Positions 8,816 through 18,147 of a stretch of DNA of 32,459 nt are shown here, piece by piece. Every line of letters starts with the position of its first letter. Positions within the stretch are counted from its first letter, which is position 1. This DNA is from Pirellulaceae bacterium. GTDB taxonomy: Bacteria > Planctomycetota > Planctomycetia > Pirellulales > Pirellulaceae. Under the pieces are notes generated by a model. The model did not search any database, was not told where the DNA came from, and saw nothing but the letters and a program-made list of their open reading frames with translations. The stretch spans positions 1 to 32,459 of the forward strand of contig JALSIV010000033.1 of NCBI GenBank assembly GCA_026989685.1. The letters run 5' to 3'. The translations under genes and the position numbers were made by a program.

Positions 8816-10903
8816 TCAATGATCCGACAGGAACTCGTTGCTGTTGAGCAGTGCCCACCAGATGTCTTCCAGTGCCTCAGCAGGGGCGTCTTCGTGTTGT
8901 TCGAGTAACGCCAACGCCACCTTTCGCTCTTTGGCCGTCGGTTGGCGGGCGAGCGCCGCGAGGAACAGGTGCGCGATCTTTTGTTCGGGCGGCAACGGGC
9001 TGGCGGCCACGTCCTGCAAGAATCCTTTTTCGCGGCTGTTGGTGGCTCGCTGCATCAACGGGTCATTCATCAATTGCCATGACTTTTGTACTCCCTGGCG
9101 GAACAAGGAGTGTTCGCCGCCATCGTCGGTTTCCAGCGACTGCGTCCAATGCCGCAGCCACTGCTTGCGGGCAGCCACCTGCTCCTGGCGGCTGGCCGAC
9201 GGATGGGCGACCAGCATGAGCGACTGATAGACGGCTTCGGGTGCCAGCGGCCGAGCGTAATAGCGGGTGAAATAGGGTGGCACTCCGGTTTCGGGAACGT
9301 CGCTCTCGTTGTCCGGCGTGACGCGACTGGAACGCCCGAACGGCTCACTGAGCACAATCCAACGTGCTAGTTCTTGCCAGTCGTAGTCGTGAGCGCGAAC
9401 CTGACTCGCGAGGAACCGAAGCAATTCGGGGTGACTGATTTCGCGAGGCGGCAGCATGTCGTCGACCGGACGAGTAAAGCCGAAGCCGAGAAAATGGGCC
9501 CACAAACGGTTGACCAACGCTTCGGCCACATAGGGAGATTCGGCAAACTGACGCGCAACCATCCGGCGCAGTGCAGCCAGGTCGCGCGTCAACCGCTCCG
9601 GTGCCGCCGAACCGTCAGGAAGCCGGGGAACCGCCATCGCCAATCGACCATCGGGGCGTTCAAAGAAGACTTCGGGGAGCCCGGATTGGGAACGGACCAC
9701 CACGCGAGGCGACTTGCCGCGACGGACATCGGCCGTGCGCAGCACGAGGTTGAGCGACCAGAAATCGTCTTGCCGCATGGGGCCGTTGATCTGGTCGTGA
9801 CACCGCATGCAGCCGATCGACCTTCCCCAAAAGGCCCGTGTGGCCCAGTCCGTGATGCGAATGGCGTCGGGCGTGTAATGAATGAGCCAGAACTGGGCGG
9901 CGCTGGGTGCGCCACGATCGCTGGTTCCCTCAGCACTCATCAGCTCATAGACGATCCGGTCGAAAGGCCGGTTGTCGCGGACGGCCCGCCGCAGATACCC
10001 CAGCAGCGCATCACGATCGCCCGAGCCCTGCTTGGTACCGCCCGTTCTTCCCACCAACACATTCGCCCAAAAGGTCGCCCAATACTGAGCCCGCTCGTCG
10101 GCATACGCTTGATCATCAAGTAGACGGTCGACCAGGCGGTTGCGACGGCTAGGCGACTGGTCGGCAAGAAAGTCGTTGAGTTCGTCAATGGTGGGAATCC
10201 GCCCCAAGATCCGCAGAAAGGCTCGCCTGCACCACACGGAATCCTCGGCTGCCGGCGCGGGCTTGAGGCTGGCCACCTGCCAGCGCTGAGCCAACAGGCG
10301 TTCCATGGTCGCGAGGACGGCCTCGGCTGGAAGAGCGGGCACGGAGGGAACCGAGACCGCCGGCGCCGGCACGGACTGCTGCAGCATCGGCTGCTGCGGC
10401 TGGGCGTGGGGCGGTTTATCGCTCGAGGAGGCACCAAGTGTCGGCAGGGCCGGCTCGGAAGGCAGGGCGGAACGATGGCGGACCGGCGGATTCGCTCGAG
10501 CCGAATCTTGTGGTGAGGAGCCGGGAGTCGTTTCGCCGGGCGAAGGACGTTTCGCCGACCGACGACCGTACTCGGCGTGCCGGGCCGCCTTGGGGTCACG
10601 AGGCCACAACAGGACAGCCAATGCGGCGGCCAACGAGACGGCGACGACGGCACCCCACAAACCAAGAGCGGGTCGGGAGCGCGAGACGGTTCGTCGCGGC
10701 CTGGGAGAAACCAGCACGTGGGAGGCCGGTTCGGGTGCCGGTCCATCGCTGGAGCTGGACTCGTCGCGACCCGCCACTTCCGAAGAGGCCGCCAAGATGC
10801 GTGGAGTGAGATCGGGGGGTTCGACCCCTTGGAAAACTTCTTCCAGCCACACCTCGAGAACTTGATCGGCGGCTGCGGATCGTGTGGTTTCATCCGGGGA
10901 CAT
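8816..10903 (-). CDS. Membrane-anchored DUF1549/DUF1553 protein with cytosolic N-terminus; candidate sigma-factor regulator
   Basis: N-terminus LEVWLEEVFQGVEPPDLTPRILAAS, one TM (LGLWGAVVAVSLAAALAVLLW), then DUF1549-like region with CMRCH (9797-9811) and DUF1553-like VNRLWAHFLGFGFTRPVDD...DIWWALLNSNEF. Starts 3 nt after the sigma-factor stop. Confidence 0.85.
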   Translation of the reverse strand: MSPDETTRSAAADQVLEVWLEEVFQGVEPPDLTPRILAASSEVAGRDESSSSDGPAPEPASHVLVSPRPRRTVSRSRPALGLWGAVVAVSLAAALAVLLWPRDPKAARHAEYGRRSAKRPSPGETTPGSSPQDSARANPPVRHRSALPSEPALPTLGASSSDKPPHAQPQQPMLQQSVPAPAVSVPSVPALPAEAVLATMERLLAQRWQVASLKPAPAAEDSVWCRRAFLRILGRIPTIDELNDFLADQSPSRRNRLVDRLLDDQAYADERAQYWATFWANVLVGRTGGTKQGSGDRDALLGYLRRAVRDNRPFDRIVYELMSAEGTSDRGAPSAAQFWLIHYTPDAIRITDWATRAFWGRSIGCMRCHDQINGPMRQDDFWSLNLVLRTADVRRGKSPRVVVRSQSGLPEVFFERPDGRLAMAVPRLPDGSAAPERLTRDLAALRRMVARQFAESPYVAEALVNRLWAHFLGFGFTRPVDDMLPPREISHPELLRFLASQVRAHDYDWQELARWIVLSEPFGRSSRVTPDNESDVPETGVPPYFTRYYARPLAPEAVYQSLMLVAHPSASRQEQVAARKQWLRHWTQSLETDDGGEHSLFRQGVQKSWQLMNDPLMQRATNSREKGFLQDVAASPLPPEQKIAHLFLAALARQPTAKERKVALALLEQHEDAPAEALEDIWWALLNSNEFLSDH

Positions 10904-10906
10904 GGT

Positions 10907-11482
10907 CTAGCTTTCCTTTCCCGGGTGCGGAGACCGGACGGCGGCGGGGCGCTCGGCGCGCCGCGCCCGTCGTTCGATGCACTCGCGCAACTTCTTCTTG
11001 GCACGCTGCAGCAGGTTCTTGGCACCGTGTTCGGACATCTTCAGAGCTTGACCGATCGCTTTGCGCGACGCCTGTTTTTCGTATCGCAATTGCAAGGCTC
11101 GGCGCGTTCGATCGGTCAGCTTCTCCAGGCATCCCCGCAGGTGTTCGATCAGCTCGTCACTCGAGTCGTCCCCCACCCACTGCTGCCAACATCGGTCGAT
11201 GGCGTCGGATCGAGCGATTTCCGGAGTCCGCGCGCTGCGGCGGCATTCGGTGATGAACCGCGAATAGGCGACCTTGCGAAGGTATGCCGCCGTGGCCCGG
11301 TGATGGATGTCTTCGAATGGCCGCTGCAGGACCCTCAGAAACGTCTCCTGAGTCAGATCGTCGGCCAAAGCGGGACTGCATCCGAGGGCTCGGAGGTAGC
11401 GCCACACGTCGCGCTGGTGAGTCTGGATGAACAGAGCCCAATCCGGCTTGAGGGAAACATCCATCTGGGAGGCGCTGTTCAT
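10907..11482 (-). CDS. ECF-type RNA polymerase sigma factor
   Basis: Sigma2 LADDLTQETFLRVLQRP; sigma4 LQLRYEKQASRKAIGQALKMSEHGAKNLLQRAKKKLRECI. Start MNSASQMDVSLKP at 11482 within the larger ORF 10907-12034. Confidence 0.92.
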   Translation of the reverse strand: MNSASQMDVSLKPDWALFIQTHQRDVWRYLRALGCSPALADDLTQETFLRVLQRPFEDIHHRATAAYLRKVAYSRFITECRRSARTPEIARSDAIDRCWQQWVGDDSSDELIEHLRGCLEKLTDRTRRALQLRYEKQASRKAIGQALKMSEHGAKNLLQRAKKKLRECIERRARRAERPAAVRSPHPGKES

Positions 11483-11550
11483 CCGAACGGACCGCGGAGC
11501 ATTGCAAAGCCGGTAACCACACCTACGACCGGGCGCAACCCCGGAGCCGG

Positions 11551-12819
11551 TCAGGCGAACAGATCTTTGATGATCTTGCCGCTGTTGGCGATCTTCATCG
11601 GTCGACCGTTGCGACTGGTGAACGTCGTTTCCAGGGAAATGCCCAGCGCATGGCAAACGCTGGCCATCACATCCTCGGCGGTGTACGGATCGGTAACCAC
11701 CCGCGTCCCGTCTTCGTTGGTGCTGCCGATGGCCTGCCCGCCTTTGATTCCACCCCCGCCCACGACGACGCTCCAGGCTCGAGCCCAGTGGTCGCGACCG
11801 GTGTTTCCATTGATCCGAGGCGTACGACTGAACTCGCCCATCCAGATGATCACGGTATCCTGCAGCAGCCCTCGCTGCTCGAGGTCCTCCACCAGCGCGC
11901 TCATGGCCCGGTCGAGGGCGGGAAGTTTGTTGTCGGCCAAGGTGGGGAAGATGTTGGAGTGGTTGTCCCAACCACCGAGTCCGACTTCTACGAACGGCAC
12001 GCCGACCTCGATCAGCCGCCGAGCCATCAGACAACTGCGACCGAACGCATCCGTGCCATACCGCTCGCGAACCGGCTCGGGTTCTTCGTTCACCTTGAAC
12101 GCTTTCATCTGCTCGCTGGTCATCAAATAGACGGCCTTTTGCACGACCTGCCGGTGTTCGTCGCTGGGGAGGCCTCGCCGCTGATCGATGAACCGCTGCT
12201 CGATCAACTCGAGCGTCCGCAGGCGGCTGGCCAACCGCTGCCGGTCCAGTCCCATGTTGAGGTTGCGCACCTGACCGTTGCTATTGACGGAGAACGGAGC
12301 CCAGGCCATGCCGAGGAAGCCCGGTCCTACACTGCCGCCACCCACGGAGATGAACGGCGGGATCTGCAGATCGGGACGCTGCTCGATCAGCTCATGAGCG
12401 ATCACGGCACCGTAGCTGGGATGTTCCACGTTGGGATCGGGAGCATACCCGGTGTGCATGTAATAGCGGCCTCGAGTGTGGTCCGCCTCGCGCGTGCTCA
12501 TCGAACGAATGATGGCCATGTGGTGCATCTGCTTGGCCATCATCGGCAGATGCTCGCAGATTTGCACGTCGCCGCTGGTCGAGATCGGACGAAACGGGCC
12601 GCCGGTGTTGGTTCCCGGCTTGAGATCCCAGATGTCGATGGTCGACGGTCCGCCCCCCATCCACAACAAGATCGCCGACTTGCGGCGCCGCTTGAGATCG
12701 TCGGCGTGAAGCCGCAGGGTGTGTCCCAAACTGAGTGCCGATCCGGCCAGGGCCGAAGCGCCGGCCAGGTGACTCATGAAGTGCCGCCGCGACATACCGT
12801 TGGGAATGAGCGTGGTCAT
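11551..12819 (-). CDS. DUF1501 domain protein (Tat-type signal)
   Basis: MTTLIPNGMSRRHFMSHLAGASALAGSALSLG twin-arginine-like signal; ILLWMGGGPSTIDIWDLKPGT; EFSRTPRINGNTGRDHW. Confidence 0.93.
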   Translation of the reverse strand: MTTLIPNGMSRRHFMSHLAGASALAGSALSLGHTLRLHADDLKRRRKSAILLWMGGGPSTIDIWDLKPGTNTGGPFRPISTSGDVQICEHLPMMAKQMHHMAIIRSMSTREADHTRGRYYMHTGYAPDPNVEHPSYGAVIAHELIEQRPDLQIPPFISVGGGSVGPGFLGMAWAPFSVNSNGQVRNLNMGLDRQRLASRLRTLELIEQRFIDQRRGLPSDEHRQVVQKAVYLMTSEQMKAFKVNEEPEPVRERYGTDAFGRSCLMARRLIEVGVPFVEVGLGGWDNHSNIFPTLADNKLPALDRAMSALVEDLEQRGLLQDTVIIWMGEFSRTPRINGNTGRDHWARAWSVVVGGGGIKGGQAIGSTNEDGTRVVTDPYTAEDVMASVCHALGISLETTFTSRNGRPMKIANSGKIIKDLFA

Positions 12820-12947
12820 GTGGTCGTTCTCCCTGGAATGGGTCCGTTCCCACGTCCGGCGGCAATCCGGCCGCCGATTCCGTTGGAACGCCTTACGGTT
12901 CGAATCCGGACGCCCTGCCGGGCGACCCGTGATGGAAACTCCATCAA

Positions 12948-14633
12948 TCAATGGTTGAAAATGAACTCGTTGCTGTTGAGCACGGCCCACCAAATATCCT
13001 GCAAGGCCTTTCCGGGATCCCCCTTGTGAACGCGCATCAACTGCGACGCCCAGCCCAGCTCCTCGCGAGTCGGCTTCCGGGCCAACCCGGCCAGATAGAG
13101 ATATTCAATCTTGTTTTTCGTACTCATCGGGCTGCGCAACACCTTACCCAACACCCCACCCGACTTCACATCCATCGCCCGTTTGATCAGACTGCCGTTG
13201 AACATCATCAGCACCTGCGGGATCGTGCCGTTGAAGGTGGTCATCTCGGTCCCTTCGTCGTTCCCGAAAGCCACCACAAACTGGCGCAGCCAATCCGATT
13301 TGGCCTTTTCCTGCTGTTCGTAGTTGCCGCCGGCCCGGTCGGCCTCCGTCGCCACCAACAGCGATTCATACAGCTCCTCCGCCCGCATCTGCCGCAAGTA
13401 GAACCGGCTGAACTTGGGGCTTTCTCCCAACAGCGGATCGTCGATCTTCTCGTTGCTCTTGTTGGTCTTGCTGGAAAGAGCGTAGGGGCGGCTGAGCACG
13501 ATCCACTGGATCAACAATTTCAAATCGTAGCTCTGCCGAGCGAATTCGTCGGCCAGGTAATCGAGCAGCTCCGGGTGCGTGGGAATGTTGTGCGGGCCCA
13601 TGTCGTCGATCGGCTTGGTGAAGCCGTAGCCCATGAAGTGCGCCCACATCCGGTTGACGATGGCTCGAGACACATAGGGAGAATTCACAATCAGCTTGCC
13701 CAGCTCGCGGCGGCGATTGACGTCCTTGAGCAAACCGCTGCGCGGAATCACCGTCCCGTCGAGAAAGACCGGATAGGCCGCCTTCAGCAAGCCGTTTCGC
13801 AGTTCGTAGTAGATCTCAGCCTCTTCCGGAGAACTCCCTTCGCCGCCGAAATCTTCGTCCACCAACTCGGCGTACGCCAAGTTGCGCGTCCCCGGCTCGT
13901 AACGCCGCAACGCCCGCGTTTGCCGGAAGAATGCGTTGAACTCCCAGAACTTGCGCTGCTTCCACGAATTGAAGGGATGGTTGTGACACTGCGTACACTG
14001 CACTTGCATCCCGAGAAAGATGCGAGCGGTCGCGGCGGTCGCCTGAGCTCCCTTTTCGTCATTGACCTTGCCGATGAGAAAATTCACCGCTCCATTGAAG
14101 TTGGGACTGCCCGGTTTCGTCGTCCCCGTCGATGTCACCAATTCGAACACCATCCGGTCGTAGGGCTTGTTGCGAGCGAACGCATCGCGGAGGTACTTCT
14201 GCATGCCGGGACGACTGATCAACGTGCGCCGCTCCGTACCGCCCGTGCGGCCGATCAAGATGTTGGTCCACAGTGTCGTCCAGTTGCGAGCATATTCCTC
14301 CGTGTACTCCTCGTCGTAAAGCAACTTGGCGACCAGCTTCCGCCGCTTGTCGCTGTCCCGACTTTTGAGAAACGCCTGCACCTCTTCCACCGTGGGAATG
14401 CGCCCCAGCAAGTCCAAGTAGAGGCGGCGACACCACTCCCCATCCGTCGCCGCGGGGCTGGGTCGGATGCCGTAGTCCTTCCAGCCGGCGGCAATCTGAC
14501 GATTGATCTCGGCAACCTGAGCGAAACGGGCAGCCGTCTGCCCGTCCGCGGAAACGCCCCCCATCCAGACCATGCCAACAAGCATCCAGACCGCGGGGAA
14601 CACACGTTTCGATCCCGTCACTTCTCGCGCCAT
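12948..14633 (-). CDS. DUF1549/DUF1553 domain protein (secreted, CxxCH motif)
   Basis: N-terminal signal; RIPTVEEVQAFL; VQCTQCHNHPF (CxxCH at 13983-13997); NRMWAHFMGYGFTKPIDDMGPHN; DIWWAVLNSNEFIFNH. Paralogous to 8816-10903. Confidence 0.93.
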   Translation of the reverse strand: MAREVTGSKRVFPAVWMLVGMVWMGGVSADGQTAARFAQVAEINRQIAAGWKDYGIRPSPAATDGEWCRRLYLDLLGRIPTVEEVQAFLKSRDSDKRRKLVAKLLYDEEYTEEYARNWTTLWTNILIGRTGGTERRTLISRPGMQKYLRDAFARNKPYDRMVFELVTSTGTTKPGSPNFNGAVNFLIGKVNDEKGAQATAATARIFLGMQVQCTQCHNHPFNSWKQRKFWEFNAFFRQTRALRRYEPGTRNLAYAELVDEDFGGEGSSPEEAEIYYELRNGLLKAAYPVFLDGTVIPRSGLLKDVNRRRELGKLIVNSPYVSRAIVNRMWAHFMGYGFTKPIDDMGPHNIPTHPELLDYLADEFARQSYDLKLLIQWIVLSRPYALSSKTNKSNEKIDDPLLGESPKFSRFYLRQMRAEELYESLLVATEADRAGGNYEQQEKAKSDWLRQFVVAFGNDEGTEMTTFNGTIPQVLMMFNGSLIKRAMDVKSGGVLGKVLRSPMSTKNKIEYLYLAGLARKPTREELGWASQLMRVHKGDPGKALQDIWWAVLNSNEFIFNH

Positions 14634-14880
14634 GCTTCGCCCTTCTTGATGCGCCTGCCGCGCAGCACCGCCAGAAAACGGCCGGCCGACTAGGTGTCCA
14701 ACTCAATACAACGCTCGCCACCCTCGATTGTACTCGGTTTTCTTGTGCGAAACCAACCGACGACCGCCTCCGCTATCTCCAAGCCACAACAGACGGTTCG
14801 AGCCCCAGAAAAACGGCACATGCCCGGTCGTGACGCCCGCCAATTCCCGCCAATTCCCGACCGTCAATCCAAACTCACCC

Positions 14881-14918
14881 GTGTTGCAAAATTGCACACA
14901 TGTTCAATTTTGCAACAC
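14881..14918. promoter_or_regulatory. 38-bp near-perfect palindrome (operator or cruciform candidate)
   Basis: GTGTTGCAAAATTGCACACATGTTCAATTTTGCAACAC: 14-bp perfect arms, 34/38 symmetric positions, AT-rich in a GC-rich context, about 250 bp upstream of the DUF1549 start. Confidence 0.6.
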
Positions 14919-14921
14919 CCA

Positions 14922-14973
14922 AAAAAGAACAGGCGAACCAACGAGTGTGGTTGGCACTCATTGATTCGCCTGT
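14922..14973 (-). terminator. Rho-independent terminator (minus strand)
   Basis: Minus strand ACAGGCGAATCAATGAGTG-CCAACCA-CACTCGTTGGTTCGCCTGT then TCTTTTTTGGG: 19-bp stem in which the two mismatches are G-U only on the minus strand, followed by a T6 run. Confidence 0.8.
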
Positions 14974-15300
14974 CAGCGGGGGCACGCACTTGGGCTAATG
15001 GCGTTGCCTGATTACCTCGACTCTGTTCCGAGATTGCCTCTTCTCGGGTGGTAGACTACCAGGGAAACTCGAGCGGTCTATAGCTCCAATCCCTTACTGG
15101 AAATCACCTTGCCTCTACGATCTGTTCGGTAATCGGCATTGCTGGCAATGCCCTGTTCTTCTCCGTTCCGGCCCCGCGCCACCCGTCTGCTCTCCCGACG
15201 GATTGAGGGGAAGGCTGAGCCGAGTGACCTCCCGACTCGGCTGACACCTCGCCGGGCGACCACTCGTAATTGCAACTAGCATGCCAATCACTCGACGGAG
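14974..15300 (-). ncRNA. Candidate structured non-coding RNA or long structured 3'UTR
   Basis: No convincing ORF. Successive hairpins at 15218-15242, 15135-15152, 15049-15061 and 15028-15047, ending at the minus-strand terminator 14922-14973. No known family recognised. Confidence 0.3.
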
Positions 15301-15370
15301 TGCAGATTCTTCGTTTCCGTCGCCGTTGGGCCGACTTATGGTCTGCCGGCGAAAGTTGGGCCGAAGAGAC

Positions 15371-17347
15371 TCATGCCGAGTGACGCTGCGTGGGCAGGTT
15401 GGTGCGGGTTGGCAGTGAGGGAAAGAGGCGTTGAAAGAGTTTACAGCGACGGTGGACGAGTTCCGGCGGACCTTGGTCAACCACGACACCGTCTTCCATC
15501 ACCACCACGCGGTCGGCCAGGGCCAGACTGGCTGCTCGGTGGGTCACCATCAGCGTGATTCTTCCGCGAGCAAACTGAGCCAGCGCCTGATGGATGGCTT
15601 GTTCGCTTTCCGGATCGATTTGGCCGGTAGCCTCGTCGAGGATGAGGATTTCGGGGTTGCGGAGGATGGCTCGAGCCAGGGCGATCCGTTGGCGCTGGCC
15701 ACCGGAAAAGCGCTTTCCGGCTTCTCCCACGCGCGTGTCATACCCGCGTGGCAGACCGGCAATGAAGTCATGGATGTGGGCATGCCGTGCCGCCGCCTCG
15801 ACTTCCTCCAACGTAGCCCGCGGCGCTCCGTAGCGCATATTCTCCAACACGGTGTCGTCGAACAGGACGGTGCGTTGGGTCACCAGAGCGATCCGGCGGC
15901 GAAGGTCGCGCAGTCCCACTTGTCTCAAGTCGACATCCCCGAAGGTGACACGGCCGCTTTTCGGATCGATGAAGCGGGGGATCAGGTTCAGCAGGGTGCT
16001 CTTGCCGCAACCGTTGGGCCCGACGAAGGCGATGAACTCACCCGGAGAGACAACCAGGTCGACTTCTCGCAAAACGGGCCGCTCGGGTGCGTACTCGAAC
16101 GAGACTCGGCGCAAGTGGATAGCGGGCGTGGGCCGGGGAATGGGGAGTGGGTGAGGAGTTTCCACGACGCGCGGCGTGCGGTTCATGCGGTCGAAGACTC
16201 GTTCGCAGGCCGCCACTCCTCGCTGAATGGCCCCGTAGACGTCAGCCAGTTTCCGGGCCGGGTCGCTGGCTCCCACCAGCAATGCGAAAAACGTCATCAA
16301 GGCACCGCGGTCCAGTGGCCGAGGCGATATCAGGATGCCGAACAAGTGGGTTTGCTGATTGAGCACCAGGTAGCCGCCGGCAAGGATCCCACCGGCGATG
16401 GTGGCGATCCCCATCAGTTCGGTCACGGGACGAAGCATGGCGTTGTAGGCGGCGATCCGCATGACGCGGCTCACATACCGCTCGGATATGCGGTCGAAGC
16501 GGCGCACTTCATACCGTTCCATGGTATACGCCTTGACGACGTCGATGCCGCCGAGAACATCGCCAAGCAGCCGGTACATCCCGTTCATCTCTTCCATCGC
16601 CCGGCGGCTGGCCCGTTTGATGGAGCGGGCCAGCAGCCAAATCAGCAGGGCGGCGATCGGCGCGGTCATCAGCGAAACCAACAGCAGTCGCCACGAAATC
16701 AGAGCGGCTCCCACGAGGCACACCAGCATTTTCAGCGGCTCGCGAACCGAACGGCCGAACAGGCTGCTGACGGCACCGCCGATGAAACTCACGTCGTGGG
16801 TGAACCGGGCCATCAAGTCGGAGGTCGGCTCCTGGCCCAGCGTTCCCAGATCGAGCGATACTGTGGCCTGGAAAAAACGCCGCCGCAGGTTCAAGGTCAT
16901 CCTCTGCGCCAAACGCTCCACCAACAGCAGATTGACACCGGTGAAGACATTCTTCAGCAGCGTTCCCGCAATCAGCAGGGCAACGATGAGAACAAGGGAG
17001 GAAAACGGAGTGGTGGGAGCGTATTGGCGGATGTAGGGAGCTACTCGCCGTTGAACCTGCAGCGCCTGTCGCTCCGCGTCCAGTCGGCTTCGGAGGGCGT
17101 CTCGATCCGGGGAGGGCGAGGCAACGAGGCGCGACTCGAGTTCACCGATCCGCTGCTCGGTCTCTCCCATCTTCGTCTCGATCCAGCCGGGGAGGGACTG
17201 GCCATTGAAAGCGACTTCGATGAGCGGATAGACCGTGCCAATGTTGCCGCCCCAGAGAACGGCGATCGCCAGAGAACTGACGACGATGCCGATTAGCGTG
17301 AACGGATACGCCAAAGCCTGGCGCAAAACTTGGCCGAAGTGTCCCAT
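15371..17347 (-). CDS. ABC transporter, fused permease/ATPase (MsbA-like exporter)
   Basis: Walker A GPNGCGKSTLLNL; signature FSGGQRQRIALARA; Walker B ILILDEAT; N-terminal TM region. Start MGHFGQVLRQAL at 17347 preferred. Confidence 0.93.
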   Translation of the reverse strand: MGHFGQVLRQALAYPFTLIGIVVSSLAIAVLWGGNIGTVYPLIEVAFNGQSLPGWIETKMGETEQRIGELESRLVASPSPDRDALRSRLDAERQALQVQRRVAPYIRQYAPTTPFSSLVLIVALLIAGTLLKNVFTGVNLLLVERLAQRMTLNLRRRFFQATVSLDLGTLGQEPTSDLMARFTHDVSFIGGAVSSLFGRSVREPLKMLVCLVGAALISWRLLLVSLMTAPIAALLIWLLARSIKRASRRAMEEMNGMYRLLGDVLGGIDVVKAYTMERYEVRRFDRISERYVSRVMRIAAYNAMLRPVTELMGIATIAGGILAGGYLVLNQQTHLFGILISPRPLDRGALMTFFALLVGASDPARKLADVYGAIQRGVAACERVFDRMNRTPRVVETPHPLPIPRPTPAIHLRRVSFEYAPERPVLREVDLVVSPGEFIAFVGPNGCGKSTLLNLIPRFIDPKSGRVTFGDVDLRQVGLRDLRRRIALVTQRTVLFDDTVLENMRYGAPRATLEEVEAAARHAHIHDFIAGLPRGYDTRVGEAGKRFSGGQRQRIALARAILRNPEILILDEATGQIDPESEQAIHQALAQFARGRITLMVTHRAASLALADRVVVMEDGVVVDQGPPELVHRRCKLFQRLFPSLPTRTNLPTQRHSA

Positions 17348-17487
17348 CCGTGGTGCTCTTTCCTGCAATCTTGCGAAGGCCGCGGCAGGTCCCACCTACC
17401 CGACTGGTTGCCGAGCGTTCATTCTGGAAGAAGCCGAGGAGGGGTCAAGGCCAATCCGGTTGCCAGGCCCCCCTCGCCAACCCGGCC

Positions 17488-18147
17488 TCATTTCTGTTCG
17501 ACTCGTTTCATGAACTGCGACGCGGTGACTCCCATCGACACGTAGATGCTCATCAACCCGTCCACCGACATCTCAGCCGGGTAGATCGAGTCGGTGGGCA
17601 CAAACAGGAGCCCGCCGCCGAACGGCACCGGAGCGGTCGGGATCAACACGATCTGGAATTCCTGTTCGCCAACTCGATAGATCTCCGGAGAGACCAGCAG
17701 AGCCAGGAATCCCGCGCCGTTCTCTTTGCCGAACACGCAATAGACCACGCTCATTCCCTTCAATTCGTTCTCCTCCCCCCGGTCGAGCATGCCGGTCAAC
17801 TGCCTCGCCGTCTTGTAAATGGCTCCGATCAGGGGCACCCGGTGCACGATGCCCTCCACCACCCGCTGAAACAGGCTCTTGGCTCCCATCTCCACCGCCA
17901 CCCCCAGCAGAAACACCACGCCCAAGACCGTCACCCAACCCAGCAGGTACGCCCACAATCCGCCTTCGGTGGTATAGCCCAGCCGGCCAATGGCCTGCCC
18001 AAAGGGAGTATCCGGGCCCAGAATCGTCTTGAGAAAGTTGGCCACCCAGGCCACGATGGCTACGGTAATCACCAATGGCAAGATGGCGAACACTCCGGCC
18101 AGAAAGTATTTCAACAGTCTCCCCGCAACGGCTCGAACGGTCGACAT
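17488..18147 (-). CDS. DUF502 family membrane protein
   Basis: LKYFLAGVFAILPLVITVAIVAWV; VHRVPLIGAIYKTARQL; VLIPTAPVPFGGGLLFVPTDSI; RBS-like AAGGAG upstream. Confidence 0.92.
   Translation of the reverse strand: MSTVRAVAGRLLKYFLAGVFAILPLVITVAIVAWVANFLKTILGPDTPFGQAIGRLGYTTEGGLWAYLLGWVTVLGVVFLLGVAVEMGAKSLFQRVVEGIVHRVPLIGAIYKTARQLTGMLDRGEENELKGMSVVYCVFGKENGAGFLALLVSPEIYRVGEQEFQIVLIPTAPVPFGGGLLFVPTDSIYPAEMSVDGLMSIYVSMGVTASQFMKRVEQK

Noticed and set aside
11650-13029. 459-aa + strand ORF antisense to DUF1501
   Set aside because: No domain; the DUF1501 motifs and twin-arginine signal on the minus strand explain the region.
12951-14693. 580-aa + strand ORF antisense to the DUF1549/1553 gene
   Set aside because: Composition typical of a GC-rich antisense frame, no recognisable domain; the minus strand carries clear DUF1549/1553 motifs.
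14974-15370. tmRNA, RNase P RNA, SRP RNA or group II intron remnant
   Set aside because: Looked for the conserved motifs (RNase P GAGGAAAGTCC, SRP GGAAGGAAGCAGCC, tmRNA T-arm end, group II domain V) and found none convincing; left as unassigned structured candidate.
15078-15489. Short minus ORFs (65 and 124 aa) between the operon and the ABC exporter
   Set aside because: Arg/Ser/Pro-rich, no RBS or domain, overlapping the exporter C-terminus; not credible as genes.
15431-17296. 621-aa + strand ORF antisense to the ABC exporter
   Set aside because: Gln/His/Asp-rich antisense translation without domains; ABC signature motifs are unambiguous on the minus strand.
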